From Microbispora corallina (lineage in GTDB: Bacteria > Actinomycetota > Actinomycetes > Streptosporangiales > Streptosporangiaceae): 64,000 nucleotides of DNA. How positions within the stretch are numbered: position 1 is the first letter of the stretch; each line of letters begins with the position of its first letter. A program made the translations under genes and the position numbers. Location of the stretch: positions 1-64,000 of the forward strand of contig NZ_BOOC01000014.1 of assembly GCF_016863035.1 (NCBI RefSeq), in the 5' to 3' direction. The notes under the pieces were generated by a model. The model had not been told where the DNA came from, made no database searches, and worked only from the letters and a program-made list of their open reading frames with translations. This document shows, piece by piece, positions 54,630 through 63,316 of the stretch.

Positions 54630-55772
54630 ATGAACCATGGCTTCGAGACCCTGGCCGTGCACGCCGGCCAGGAGGCAGATCCGCATACGGGCGCGGTCGT
54701 GCCCCCCATCTACGCCGTGTCCACGTACAAGCAGGACGGCGTGGGCGGGTTGCGCGCGGGATATGAGTACAGCCGGTCCGCCAACCCCACCAGGACCGCG
54801 CTCGAGGAGGCCGTCGCGGCCGTCGAGGGCGGCGCGCGGGGCCTGGCGTTCGCGTCGGGGCTGGCCGCCGAGGACACCCTGCTGCGCGCGGTGTGCCGGC
54901 CCGGCGACCACGTGCTGATCCCGGACGACGCGTACGGCGGCACCTACCGGCTGTTCTCCCGCGTCCTGGAGCCGTGGGGCGTGTCGTTCGACCCGGTGCC
55001 GCTGGGCGACCTGTCCGCCGTGCGGGCCGCGGTGCGGTCCGGCAGCACCCGGGTGATCTGGGTCGAGACGCCCACCAACCCCCTGCTCAACGTCGCCGAC
55101 ATCGCGGGGCTCGCCCAGATCGCCCACGACGCCGGGGCCCTGCTGGTCGTGGACAACACCTTCGCCTCGCCGTACCTGCAGCAGCCGCTCGCGCTCGGCG
55201 CCGACGTGGTGGTCCACTCGACCACCAAGTACGTCGGCGGCCACTCGGACGTAATCGGGGGCGCCCTGGTGGCCCGCTCCGCCGACCTGGGGGAGCGTCT
55301 CGCCTACCACCAGAACGCGATCGGGGCCGTCGCCGGGCCGTTCGACGCCTGGCTCACGCTGCGCGGGCTGAAGACGCTGGGCGTCCGCATGGAGCGGCAC
55401 TGCGACAACGCCGAGCGGGTCGTCGACCTGCTGCTGTCGCACAAGCGGGTGACGCAGGTGCTCTACCCCGGGCTTCCCGACCACCCCGGCCACGAGGTGG
55501 CGGCCAAGCAGATGCGGCGCTTCGGCGGCATGGTGTCCTTCCGGGTCGCCGGCGGCGAGGAGGCCGCGGTCGAGGTCTGCAACCGCACCCGGCTCTTCAC
55601 GCTGGGCGAGTCGCTGGGCGGCGTCGAGTCGCTGATCGAGCACCCGGGCCGCATGACGCACGCCTCGGCCGCCGGGTCCCCGCTGGAGGTCCCCGCCGAC
55701 CTCGTGCGGCTGTCGGTCGGCATCGAGACGATCGACGACCTGCTGACCGACCTGTCCGAGGCCCTGGGCTGA
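54630..55772 (+). CDS. metB: Cystathionine gamma-synthase/lyase
   Basis: The 380-residue PLP enzyme of the Cys/Met metabolism family has the PLP lysine in VVHSTTKYVGGHSDVIGG and the conserved YSRSANPTR and ETPTNPLL. Synthase and lyase cannot be separated by sequence; next to cbs a lyase role (cystathionine to cysteine) is as likely as synthesis. It corresponds in position to mycobacterial metB. Confidence 0.9.
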   Translation: MNHGFETLAVHAGQEADPHTGAVVPPIYAVSTYKQDGVGGLRAGYEYSRSANPTRTALEEAVAAVEGGARGLAFASGLAAEDTLLRAVCRPGDHVLIPDDAYGGTYRLFSRVLEPWGVSFDPVPLGDLSAVRAAVRSGSTRVIWVETPTNPLLNVADIAGLAQIAHDAGALLVVDNTFASPYLQQPLALGADVVVHSTTKYVGGHSDVIGGALVARSADLGERLAYHQNAIGAVAGPFDAWLTLRGLKTLGVRMERHCDNAERVVDLLLSHKRVTQVLYPGLPDHPGHEVAAKQMRRFGGMVSFRVAGGEEAAVEVCNRTRLFTLGESLGGVESLIEHPGRMTHASAAGSPLEVPADLVRLSVGIETIDDLLTDLSEALG

Positions 55773-55796
55773 CACCTCGCCGGCCGGCGTACCCGG

Positions 55797-57020
55797 TCAG
55801 CGGCAGGGGCCGGCGACCGGGGTCCCCGCCGCGGCCGCCGGCTCGGGCACGGCCCGCCGGCCGGCCGGCGCCAGCCACCGCTCGCTGAGCAGCACGATGA
55901 GCGCCGCGGCGGTCAGCATCGCTCCCGTCGCGGTCAGGTCCCGGGCTCCGGCGCCGTCGAGGACGGCGCCGCCGAGGAGCGAGCCGGTCGCGATGCCGAC
56001 GTTGAACCCCGAACTGATCCCGGCCGAGGCGAGGTCGGTGCTGCCCGGCGCCACGTGCAGCGTGCGGTTCTGCAGCGAGGTCACCATGGCGCTGAAGCCG
56101 ATCGACATGACGCACAGCCCCACGACCGCGGCCGGCTTCACCCCGCCCAGGGCGTACAGCGCGGCCAGCGCGCAGGTCACCATGCCCAGCGGGACGAGCA
56201 GCGTCCCCCGGGGGTGCCGGTCGAGGAAGGGCCCGACGGCCAGGGTGCCGATCACGCCGGAGATCCCCCCGGCGAGCAGCAGCGGGCTCAGCGCCGCCGG
56301 GGCGAACCCGCCGACCTCCAGCAGGAACGGCGTGATGTACGTGTAGGCGGTCAGGAAACCGGTCACCGCGATCAGGGTGGCGACGAGGAGGATCGCGTAC
56401 CGGCGGCCGTCGGGCTCGGTGCCCCGGCCGGCCTCGTGGCTCCTCACGCGGTCCGCCGGCAGCAGCAGGGCGACGGTGAGGCAGACGGCGAGCCCCACGG
56501 CGGCCATGACGGCGAACGAGGTCCGCCAGCCGGCCTGCTGGCCCAGCCACGTGCCGGCGGGGACGCCGACGACGGGCGCGAGCGAGTTGCCGATCGCCAG
56601 CCGGGCCACCACCCGTCCCCGCAGGGCCGGGGGGAACAGGTCGGTCGCCGTGGTCGCCACGACCGACCAGAAGAGGGCCTGGGTCAGCGCGATCAGCAGC
56701 CGCCCGCCGAGCAGGACGGGGTAGCTCGGCGCGACGGCGCTGAGCAGCGCTCCCGCGGAGAAGACCGCGAGCGTCACGGTGAGCAGCCTGCGGCGCGGCA
56801 CCCGCCGGGTCAGCCGGGTGAGCGGGAGCGACGCCAGCACCACCACCACGGCGTACCCGGTGACCAGCAGGCCCGTCTCGGACGGCGACCTGTCCAGGTC
56901 GGCCGCCATCACCGTGAGCAGCCCGACGGGCAGGAGCTCGGCCGTGACGTACGCGAAGGCCGCCGTGGCGAGGGTGACCAGGGCCCACGTCGCCCGGCGA
57001 TCCGATCCGAGGCGGTCCAT
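55797..57020 (-). CDS. MFS transporter, DHA1 (AraJ/sugar-efflux-like) type
   Basis: The 407-residue protein has 12 membrane helices and the pattern AYVTAELLPVGLLTVMAADL and GRLLIALTQALFWSV typical of the AraJ/PbuE-like branch of drug:H+ antiporters. AAAGGAGTTGTA precedes the ATG. It is divergent from a CGNR regulator with an inverted repeat between them, so it is probably the regulator's target. Confidence 0.9.
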   Translation of the reverse strand: MDRLGSDRRATWALVTLATAAFAYVTAELLPVGLLTVMAADLDRSPSETGLLVTGYAVVVVLASLPLTRLTRRVPRRRLLTVTLAVFSAGALLSAVAPSYPVLLGGRLLIALTQALFWSVVATTATDLFPPALRGRVVARLAIGNSLAPVVGVPAGTWLGQQAGWRTSFAVMAAVGLAVCLTVALLLPADRVRSHEAGRGTEPDGRRYAILLVATLIAVTGFLTAYTYITPFLLEVGGFAPAALSPLLLAGGISGVIGTLAVGPFLDRHPRGTLLVPLGMVTCALAALYALGGVKPAAVVGLCVMSIGFSAMVTSLQNRTLHVAPGSTDLASAGISSGFNVGIATGSLLGGAVLDGAGARDLTATGAMLTAAALIVLLSERWLAPAGRRAVPEPAAAAGTPVAGPCR

Positions 57021-57031
57021 TACAACTCCTT

Positions 57032-57063
57032 TGCTACCAGTAAAAGTCTCTTAGGTGGTAGCA
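57032..57063. promoter_or_regulatory. Inverted repeat in the MFS/CGNR divergent promoter
   Basis: TGCTACCA and TGGTAGCA are exact inverted copies with 16 bases between them. The right arm reaches the A of the CGNR start codon and the left arm covers the ribosome-binding region of the MFS gene. A CGNR dimer could bind and close both genes. Confidence 0.7.
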
Positions 57064-57854
57064 TGGCAAACATGGATGAGACGCACAACTCCGATTTGCG
57101 GATCGTCGGCGGTCATCTCGTGCTCGACCTGGTGAACACGGTGGCCCCGCGGACGCCGGACGGGTCCGGCCACCACGAGTACCTGCCCGGGCCGGAGGAG
57201 CTGCTGGCCTGGGCGCGGCGGGTGGACGTGCTCGACGAGCGGGAGGCGGGGGAGGTGGCCGCCGCCTGGCGGGCCGCGCCTGACTCGGCCGCTCAGGCGT
57301 GGCGGGCCGCCCTGGAGATCCGGGAGGCCGTCTACGCCGTCCTGTCGGCCCGCCTGCCGGCCGCGGCGGACAGCACGCCGTCCGAGGGGGCCGGGACGCC
57401 GACTGGAGGGGATGGAACGCTGTCGGCGGCGGGGGACGCGCCGTCCGAGGGAGCCGGGACGTCGCCGGTGGCGGGGCGGGCGCCGGACCCGGGGCCGGCG
57501 CTGGAGCGTCTCGCCCTGCGGTGGGCCACGGCCGCCGCGCGGTCGGCGCTCGTCCTGGACGGCCGTCCCGGCCGGGCGGCCCGCCTGGTCGTCGGCACCG
57601 CGCCCGCGCTGCTGGTCCCGGACCGTCTCGCGAGCGCGGCCGTGGAGTTCCTGTCCACCGTGGACCTGGATCGCCTCAAGGTATGCCCCGTGGCCGAGGG
57701 GGGCTGCGGCTGGCTGTTCCTCGACATCACGCGTAACGGCTCCCGCCGCTGGTGCGCGATGGCGGACTGCGGCGCGCAGGCCAAGTCCCGCCGTCTCACC
57801 GAACGGCGCCGGGCGCGGCGTGCTACCGGCGTAACGGCGAACACCGGTAGCTGA
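57063..57854 (+). CDS. CGNR zinc-finger (ABATE domain) regulator
   Basis: The 263-residue protein has the ABATE N-terminal domain (GGHLVLDLVNTVAPR) and a C-terminal zinc finger with CPVAEGGCGWLFLDITRNGS and RRWCAMADCG. The family hallmark CGNR is CGAQ here. A low-complexity Gly/Ser/Pro/Ala insert of about 40 residues (about 100-140) lies between the domains. The start is ATG at 57063, or 57072 if the operator overlap matters. The divergent MFS gene is the probable target. Confidence 0.85.
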   Translation: MANMDETHNSDLRIVGGHLVLDLVNTVAPRTPDGSGHHEYLPGPEELLAWARRVDVLDEREAGEVAAAWRAAPDSAAQAWRAALEIREAVYAVLSARLPAAADSTPSEGAGTPTGGDGTLSAAGDAPSEGAGTSPVAGRAPDPGPALERLALRWATAAARSALVLDGRPGRAARLVVGTAPALLVPDRLASAAVEFLSTVDLDRLKVCPVAEGGCGWLFLDITRNGSRRWCAMADCGAQAKSRRLTERRRARRATGVTANTGS

Positions 57855-57858
57855 CCAT

Positions 57859-58290
57859 CTACGAGTTGAAGAAGACCATCAGGAAGAGGATCACCAGCCA
57901 GATGAGGGCCGTGATGCCGGCGAGCGCGGCGATCCGGCCCGTCTGCACCTTGGCGTCGTCCTCCCGCGACTCGCTCGACAGGGCGAGGATGGCCGAGCGC
58001 TGGTCCCGATCGATGATGACCAGCATGACCGCCGCCACGATGAACAGCGTCATCGAGGCCGACAGGTACGGCTGGGCCAGCGCGCTGCGGCCCAGCAGCA
58101 GCCCGAACAGGAACACCCCGAGCGTGAGCAGCCCGAACAGCCGGGTCGAGCGGTTCAGGTAGCGCAGGACGCTGACCTCACCCGCCCGGATGTATCGGGG
58201 CGTGACGCTCGTGACCGCGGTCAGCGGCCCGATCGCGAAGATCGCGAAGCCTATGTGCAGCCACAGCAGCAGCTTGTCGGGAAACGACAT
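57859..58290 (-). CDS. Four-helix membrane protein of unknown function
   Basis: The 143-residue protein has four hydrophobic helices, the first with LLLWLHIGFAIFAIGPLTAV and the third and fourth near residues 75-95 and 120-140. It looks like the DUF2269-type integral-membrane group, but I am not sure. It is convergent with the CGNR gene, only four bases apart. Confidence 0.7.
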   Translation of the reverse strand: MSFPDKLLLWLHIGFAIFAIGPLTAVTSVTPRYIRAGEVSVLRYLNRSTRLFGLLTLGVFLFGLLLGRSALAQPYLSASMTLFIVAAVMLVIIDRDQRSAILALSSESREDDAKVQTGRIAALAGITALIWLVILFLMVFFNS

Positions 58291-58434
58291 GCGCCTGAGG
58301 CTATCGCCTGAGTGATCGGAACGGCAGCTCCACTCCGTACAGGGCGGGTCACGGACGTGCGTCCCGCCGCGGGAGATCGGCCCGACGGAGACGGCCCGGG
58401 GCGCCGTACGCCGCGACGCCGGTCCGTCGTCGCC

Positions 58435-58692
58435 TCATCGCCTTTCGTGCTCGTTCACCCCGGACTGGCGGCAGACGGGGCACCGGTACTGGGGATTGGT
58501 CACGTACCGGCAGGCCGTGTGGTCCACGGACAGTCCGAGCACGCGTCTGGTGGTCCTGCTGAAAGGCCCGGGCGGCTCCCCCGTCACCGACTTCCTGCTC
58601 TCCTCATAATGGATGCCGAATACCAGGACGCCGAGAACTCCGATGGCGGCACCTGAGATCACGAACGCAGCGATGAAAACCGCATCGGACAT
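58435..58692 (-). CDS. Small single-pass membrane protein with a Cys-pair tail
   Basis: The 85-residue protein has one membrane helix (AVFIAAFVISGAAIGVLGVL) followed by GIHYEESRKS and EPPGPFSRTTRRVLGL. The tail holds CRYVTNPQYRCPVC, a possible zinc site. The first 58 residues match those of the next protein upstream. The function is unknown. Confidence 0.6.
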   Translation of the reverse strand: MSDAVFIAAFVISGAAIGVLGVLVFGIHYEESRKSVTGEPPGPFSRTTRRVLGLSVDHTACRYVTNPQYRCPVCRQSGVNEHERR

Positions 58693-58801
58693 GGCCGGAC
58701 TCCGTGTGGACGCTCGGGAGCGACTCTCCCGAGGGAAATCTGATGGGAGACGGCGCGCCACACGTGAACCTCTTCGTCCGACCGGGCTGCGGGCGCCGAA
58801 A

Positions 58802-59026
58802 TCAATCCTTGTCGCGAAGGGCGCCGTCGTCCGGCGGCCGGACCGCGACGTCCGAGGTGGAGAAGACGCGCAGGACGCTTCGCGTGCCGGCGGTGATGAG
58901 GCCGGAGGGTTCGTCGGCGAGCGAACCCCGGCCGTCTTCCAGATGGATTCCCAGCACCACGGCGAAGAACGCCAGGACGACGTTGATTACCAATACAAGT
59001 GCCGCGATCACGACGGCGTCATACAC
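58802..59026 (-). CDS. Small single-pass membrane protein, paralogue of the previous
   Basis: The 74-residue protein (DAVVIAALVLVINVVLAFFA, then GIHLEDGRGS and RSVLRVFSTSD) shares the order DAV-IAA, helix, VLGIH-E, EPxG, R-VL with the 58435 gene and so is a tandem duplicate. It lacks the Cys tail. It is divergent from a GntR gene across 272 bp, AT-richer than its surroundings, in which I see no further gene. Confidence 0.6.
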   Translation of the reverse strand: MYDAVVIAALVLVINVVLAFFAVVLGIHLEDGRGSLADEPSGLITAGTRSVLRVFSTSDVAVRPPDDGALRDKD

Positions 59027-59298
59027 GTCACACCCGCCCTCTGTACGGTCCGATTCGGTGTCGAATGTATTCCGCTGTTAATTTGCGCTTTAACGATCAG
59101 CGATACTAACCAGTCCTCGAAGTGATCATGGTTGGAATGGTTCTTGTCGTCGTTCTTGTAGTGCAGATACGTCTCCTGATGCTCATGGGTACCAGTGGGC
59201 CTTATGCCAGTCATTGGCATGGTTGGAACGGTATGGCAATCTATGTGTACTCGCGTGGGGGTCGCTCGATCCTGCCGAGCGGAAGGGAGTCAGGTGGG

Positions 59299-60063
59299 AT
59301 GCCCGAGACGCTCTACCGGCAGGTGGCGGCCGCTCTGCGCGCGCAAATCACCGGCGGAATCCTGCGGCCCGGGGCTCAGCTTCCATCGGAACCCGAACTC
59401 GAGAAGACCTTCCGGGTCTCGCGTAACACGGTCCGGCTGGCGCTCGCCTCGCTCGCCAACGAGGGACTCGTCGAAGCGCGTCAAGGCCGCGGGACGTTCG
59501 TCCGGGAGCGCACTCCCTTCCTGGTCCTCGCGTCGGCGGAGGAAGGAGCCGCGGACAAGAGCGACAGGGACGCCTTCAACGCCGCCGTGCTGACCGCCGG
59601 TCGCAATCCCGATCAGAGCGGCTTCCGGATGGAGGTGCGCACCGCCTCCTCCGAGGTGGCGGCCCGTCTTCAGCTGGACGAGGGCACCTTGGTGGTGGTC
59701 CGCAGCCTGCTGCGCCTGATCGACGGTCGTCCGTGGTCGATCCAGGAGTCCTTCTATCCCATGGACATCGCCGAGGGCACGGCTTTGATGTCGCCGGTGG
59801 ACATCCCGTACGGGACGATTTCGGAGATGGCGCGACGCGGTCACGTCCAGGCCGGCTACCGCGACGAGGTGCTGAGCCGGATGCCGACGCAGACGGAGGC
59901 CGTCCAACTGAGCCTGGGGCCCGGAGTCCCGGTGCTGGAGATGTTTCGCATCGCGTACTCGGTGGAGCGCCCGATCCGCCTCACGATGAACGTGTACGCG
60001 GGAGACAGCACCCAGTTGGCCTACGAGATCGGTGACGTGTCCGCCTTCCACGTCGACCCCTGA
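59299..60063 (+). CDS. GntR-family regulator with UTRA domain
   Basis: The 254-residue protein has the GntR winged helix (LYRQVAAALRAQITGGILRP, SEPELEKTFRVSRNTVRLAL, GLVEARQGRGTFVRE) and a UTRA effector domain (residues about 85-245), as in HutC-type regulators. The ATG after GGAGTCAGGTGGG is preferred; the frame continues upstream without signal. It is followed after 21 bases by an acetyltransferase gene, forming a pair common in these actinobacteria. Confidence 0.88.
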   Translation: MPETLYRQVAAALRAQITGGILRPGAQLPSEPELEKTFRVSRNTVRLALASLANEGLVEARQGRGTFVRERTPFLVLASAEEGAADKSDRDAFNAAVLTAGRNPDQSGFRMEVRTASSEVAARLQLDEGTLVVVRSLLRLIDGRPWSIQESFYPMDIAEGTALMSPVDIPYGTISEMARRGHVQAGYRDEVLSRMPTQTEAVQLSLGPGVPVLEMFRIAYSVERPIRLTMNVYAGDSTQLAYEIGDVSAFHVDP

Positions 60064-60084
60064 AACCGGGGATGGAGCCTCTGA

Positions 60085-60756
60085 ATGCCGTTCCATGTGC
60101 GCCTTGCGGTCGACGAGGACCTCGACACCCTGCTGGCGATGAGACAGGAAATCGCGAACTGGCTGGCGTCACGGGGGAGCGATCAGTGGCAGAATCCGTG
60201 GCCCGACGAACGACGACAACGAGGCCGAATTCTCTCCGGAATCGTCAGGCGTGAAACCTGGCTTTTATGTGAGGGCGGCCGGGCGGTCGCGACGATATCT
60301 CTGCTCGATTACGACGCGGGAAATCTCTGGACGGGCACCGAGGGGGGCCGGGAGCCGGCGCTGTACGTCCAGCGCCTGATGGTCCGGCCTGGATACATGG
60401 GCCTGCGGATCGGGGTCAGGCTGCTGGGCATGGCCTGCGTTCACGCGGTGCAGCGCGATCTCCCCTGGATCCGGTTGGACGCCTGGACGACCAACGTCGA
60501 GCTTCACCATTACTATCTGCGACAGCAGTTCCACTTTAAAGGGTACATACCGGACAAAGTTCTTGAAAGGCCGGATCTGGCCGGATATCCCTCCGCGGCC
60601 CTCTTCGAGCGAGGAGTCGACACCGGTCGAGCAGGCGGAGGGGAAGCCGTGAGATGCGCCCGGCATGAGGCGAAGAATTTTTCTACCTTGCCGCAAAATG
60701 GTTCTACTACTCGGGCCGCCGAGGGTAGCGTAAAAACACCGGCGCTTCAGAGGTAA
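60085..60756 (+). CDS. GNAT-family N-acetyltransferase
   Basis: The 223-residue protein has the acetyl-CoA fold of GNAT: strand ATISLLDYD, the beta4-A motif LYVQRLMVRPGYMGLRIGVRLL and DAWTTNVELHHYYLRQQFHF. The C-terminal 45 residues are low in conservation. A TTA leucine codon (60265) is present, rare in this genome. Co-transcription with the GntR gene is likely. The substrate is unknown. Confidence 0.85.
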   Translation: MPFHVRLAVDEDLDTLLAMRQEIANWLASRGSDQWQNPWPDERRQRGRILSGIVRRETWLLCEGGRAVATISLLDYDAGNLWTGTEGGREPALYVQRLMVRPGYMGLRIGVRLLGMACVHAVQRDLPWIRLDAWTTNVELHHYYLRQQFHFKGYIPDKVLERPDLAGYPSAALFERGVDTGRAGGGEAVRCARHEAKNFSTLPQNGSTTRAAEGSVKTPALQR

Positions 60757-60848
60757 GTGGTCTGAGGGCGTGGCTCGTATCCCGTACGATGCCGCTGTCT
60801 GTTCCTTAAGCGGGGAAACCGCCCCGCTCGGCGCAAGGATGACCATAG

Positions 60849-61253
60849 ATGATTGTCACGCCCGCACCGTACAGCCATGCGTGGCTGCGCCTCCCTGTCG
60901 CCTATGTCGCGCAGGTCGCGGAAGCCCTCGGCGCCCGCGTTCTCCAGTGGTGGGACGACCCGTACGACCCTCGCGACGCCACGGTGAGACTGGTGGACGG
61001 CGACGCTCTCGTCTGGGACGAGGAGACCGGCTGGCGGCACGGCCGGTTCGTCAGCGGTGAGAAGGGCGTGCGGACCCGGCTCGAAGGCATCCGCTACCTC
61101 GGCGGCGGCGTCCTGCCCCGCCCCGCCGACGTCGTCGGGCTCCTCGACGACGCGCGGTACGGCAGCGGCACGCGACTCGTCTACAGGTCCTTCACGGACC
61201 TGCACGACGGGTTCGACGCGGACCTCGCCTCGTACGCCGCACTGCCGGTCTGA
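60849..61253 (+). CDS. DUF6292-like protein
   Basis: The 134-residue protein (YVAQVAEALGARVLQWWDDP, LVWDEETGWRHGRFVSG) resembles actinobacterial proteins grouped as DUF6292, often located near GntR or transposon-type regulators. The role is unknown. The start ATG has only a weak site (AAGGATG). Confidence 0.65.
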   Translation: MIVTPAPYSHAWLRLPVAYVAQVAEALGARVLQWWDDPYDPRDATVRLVDGDALVWDEETGWRHGRFVSGEKGVRTRLEGIRYLGGGVLPRPADVVGLLDDARYGSGTRLVYRSFTDLHDGFDADLASYAALPV

Positions 61254-61305
61254 CCTCCAGCGTTCGTCCCCGTCCCCTCGGCGCGGGCCGAGGGGACGCG
61301 GACGG

Positions 61306-63267
61306 TCAGCGGGAGCGGCGGGTGCGCAGGAAGTCGCTGACGACGTACTCGCCGAGACGGTCGGCGCTGGGGGCGAAGACCCGCCCCCCGTTCCGCCGGG
61401 CGAGCTCGTCGACGAAGTCCCGCAGGCGGTCGTCGGCGGCCAGCATGAAGACGTTGATCGTCGCCCGCCGCCGGGTCATCTTGTCGACCTCGGCGAGGGT
61501 CAGCGCCAGCGTCTCGGCCGACGGCGGCCACTCGAAGCGCGGCACGCCGTTGCGCATCAGGTGCGCGGTCGGCTCGCCGTCGGTCACGACCAGCACGACC
61601 GGCTCGAAGTCGGGGTGCCGGTCGAGGTGGCGGCCCGCGATCAGCAGCGCGTGGTGCAGGTTGGTGCCCTGGACCATGTCCCATTCGAGCCCGGCCAGCT
61701 CGTCGGCCCGCAGCACCCGGGCGTAGTTCGAGAAGCCGATGATCTGCACCGCGTCCTGGGGGAACTTCGAGGCCACCAGCGCCTGCAGCGCCAGCGCCGT
61801 CTGCTTGGCCGCGGCCCACGTGCCGCGCAGGGCCATCGAGTACGACAGGTCGACCAGCAGGCAGACCGCGGCGGCGGACCTGCGCTCGGTCTCCGCCACC
61901 TCGAAGTCGTCCACGGTCAGCGTGACGGCGCCGCCGGGCGGCCGCCCGGCCCGCCGGACGCCGTTGACCACCGTCCTGACGACCTCGATCGGCTGCTCGT
62001 CGCCGAACCGCCAGGGCCGGCTCGTGCCGGTCAGCTCGCCGGCCGTCCCGGCGTCCCGCTGGTCGTGGTCGCCCCGCCGTCCGGAGTCGAGCGAGGCGAA
62101 CACCCGCCGAAGAGCGGTCTCCCCGAGACGCCGTACGGCCTTGGGGGTGAGCTCCAGCTTGCCGCGGTTGCGGCGCAGGTACCCCTGGGCCTCCAGCTCC
62201 CGCTCGACCTGCCGCAGGGCCTCCAGGTCGTCGACCGCGGAACGGCCGAGGGCGCGCCGGATGGCGTCCTCGTCGATGTCGTCGAGCCGGGCGCCGGGGT
62301 AGTCCTGCCGGAGGGCGGTCTCCAGGTCGCTCAGGTCGGCGAGCTCCTGAAGGGCCGAGACGGCGTCGCCCATGCCCATGGGGTCGTCGCCGGACACCCG
62401 TTCCGGCGCCCCCCAGGACAGGTCGGGACGGCGGGAGTAGAGCGCGTCGCCGAGGCGGCGCATCTGCTCCGCCAGCCCGGCCTGCTGGAGGGTCTGCTCC
62501 ATGAGCCCGGCCAGCTCCTCGCGCTGCTCGGGCGTGAGGGACGCCAGCAGCCGCTGGGCCGCGGCGGCGCGCCGCGCGAGCTGGTCGACCAGCTCCTCCA
62601 GGTTCTGCGGATTCTCGGGGAACATGTCCCCGTACTTCTGCATGAACTGGTCGAAGTCGTCTTGGGTGTGCTCGCCCCGCGCGTCCCGGTCGAGCATGTC
62701 GTTCAGGTCCGTCATCATCTGGCGGACGCGTTCCATGGCGGCCGGGTCGGGGTTGGCCAGCGCGTCCCGCATGCCGCGGAACTGGCTGTCGAGCACCTCC
62801 CGGCGTAGCAGGTCCCGCAGCTCCTCGAACGTCTGCCGGGCCGCGGGCGAGCGCCAGTCGTACTCGGACAGCTCCTGGATCGCGCGGGAGGTGTCCGAGG
62901 GCAGCGCGTCGAGCGCCGCCTCCCGGAACCGGGCGTCGTCGGAGGGGTCGGGGAACAGCTCGGCCCGCTCCTGACCGATGGCCGTGTCGAGCAGGGCCCG
63001 CGCCCGCTCCAGCGTCCCGTCGAGCCGCGTGTTGTCCCGCAGCTCGCGGCGGCGCTGCCGCACCTGGCGCAGCAGGTCCTCCAGGCCGCGCCGCCCGGGG
63101 GCGTCCGGCAGCCCCCGCCGCAGCAGGTCGCGCAGCGCGTCGAGCGGGGTCGATCCGGACAGGATCGCGTCGCCCATCTCGTCGAGGGCCGAGCGCACGT
63201 CGTACGGCGGGGCCAGCGGATCCGGCCCGTCGTGGTACTCCCGATAGAAGTAGGACACCTCGGTCAC
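61306..63267 (-). CDS. VWA domain protein
   Basis: The 653-residue protein has a long helical N-terminal part, rich in charged residues (about 1-430), and a C-terminal von Willebrand A domain with the MIDAS motif LLVDLSYSMALRG and VTDGEPTAH. It is the partner type of MoxR/ChlI-like AAA ATPases and follows such a gene, with a gap of about 50 bp. Together they probably act as a metal-insertion or remodelling machine. GTG start behind GGGAGCG. Confidence 0.88.
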   Translation of the reverse strand: MTEVSYFYREYHDGPDPLAPPYDVRSALDEMGDAILSGSTPLDALRDLLRRGLPDAPGRRGLEDLLRQVRQRRRELRDNTRLDGTLERARALLDTAIGQERAELFPDPSDDARFREAALDALPSDTSRAIQELSEYDWRSPAARQTFEELRDLLRREVLDSQFRGMRDALANPDPAAMERVRQMMTDLNDMLDRDARGEHTQDDFDQFMQKYGDMFPENPQNLEELVDQLARRAAAAQRLLASLTPEQREELAGLMEQTLQQAGLAEQMRRLGDALYSRRPDLSWGAPERVSGDDPMGMGDAVSALQELADLSDLETALRQDYPGARLDDIDEDAIRRALGRSAVDDLEALRQVERELEAQGYLRRNRGKLELTPKAVRRLGETALRRVFASLDSGRRGDHDQRDAGTAGELTGTSRPWRFGDEQPIEVVRTVVNGVRRAGRPPGGAVTLTVDDFEVAETERRSAAAVCLLVDLSYSMALRGTWAAAKQTALALQALVASKFPQDAVQIIGFSNYARVLRADELAGLEWDMVQGTNLHHALLIAGRHLDRHPDFEPVVLVVTDGEPTAHLMRNGVPRFEWPPSAETLALTLAEVDKMTRRRATINVFMLAADDRLRDFVDELARRNGGRVFAPSADRLGEYVVSDFLRTRRSR

Positions 63268-63316
63268 CGCTCCCTTCGTGCCCTGCGGACGGGGCGGCCG
63301 GCGGTGGTCGGGGGGA

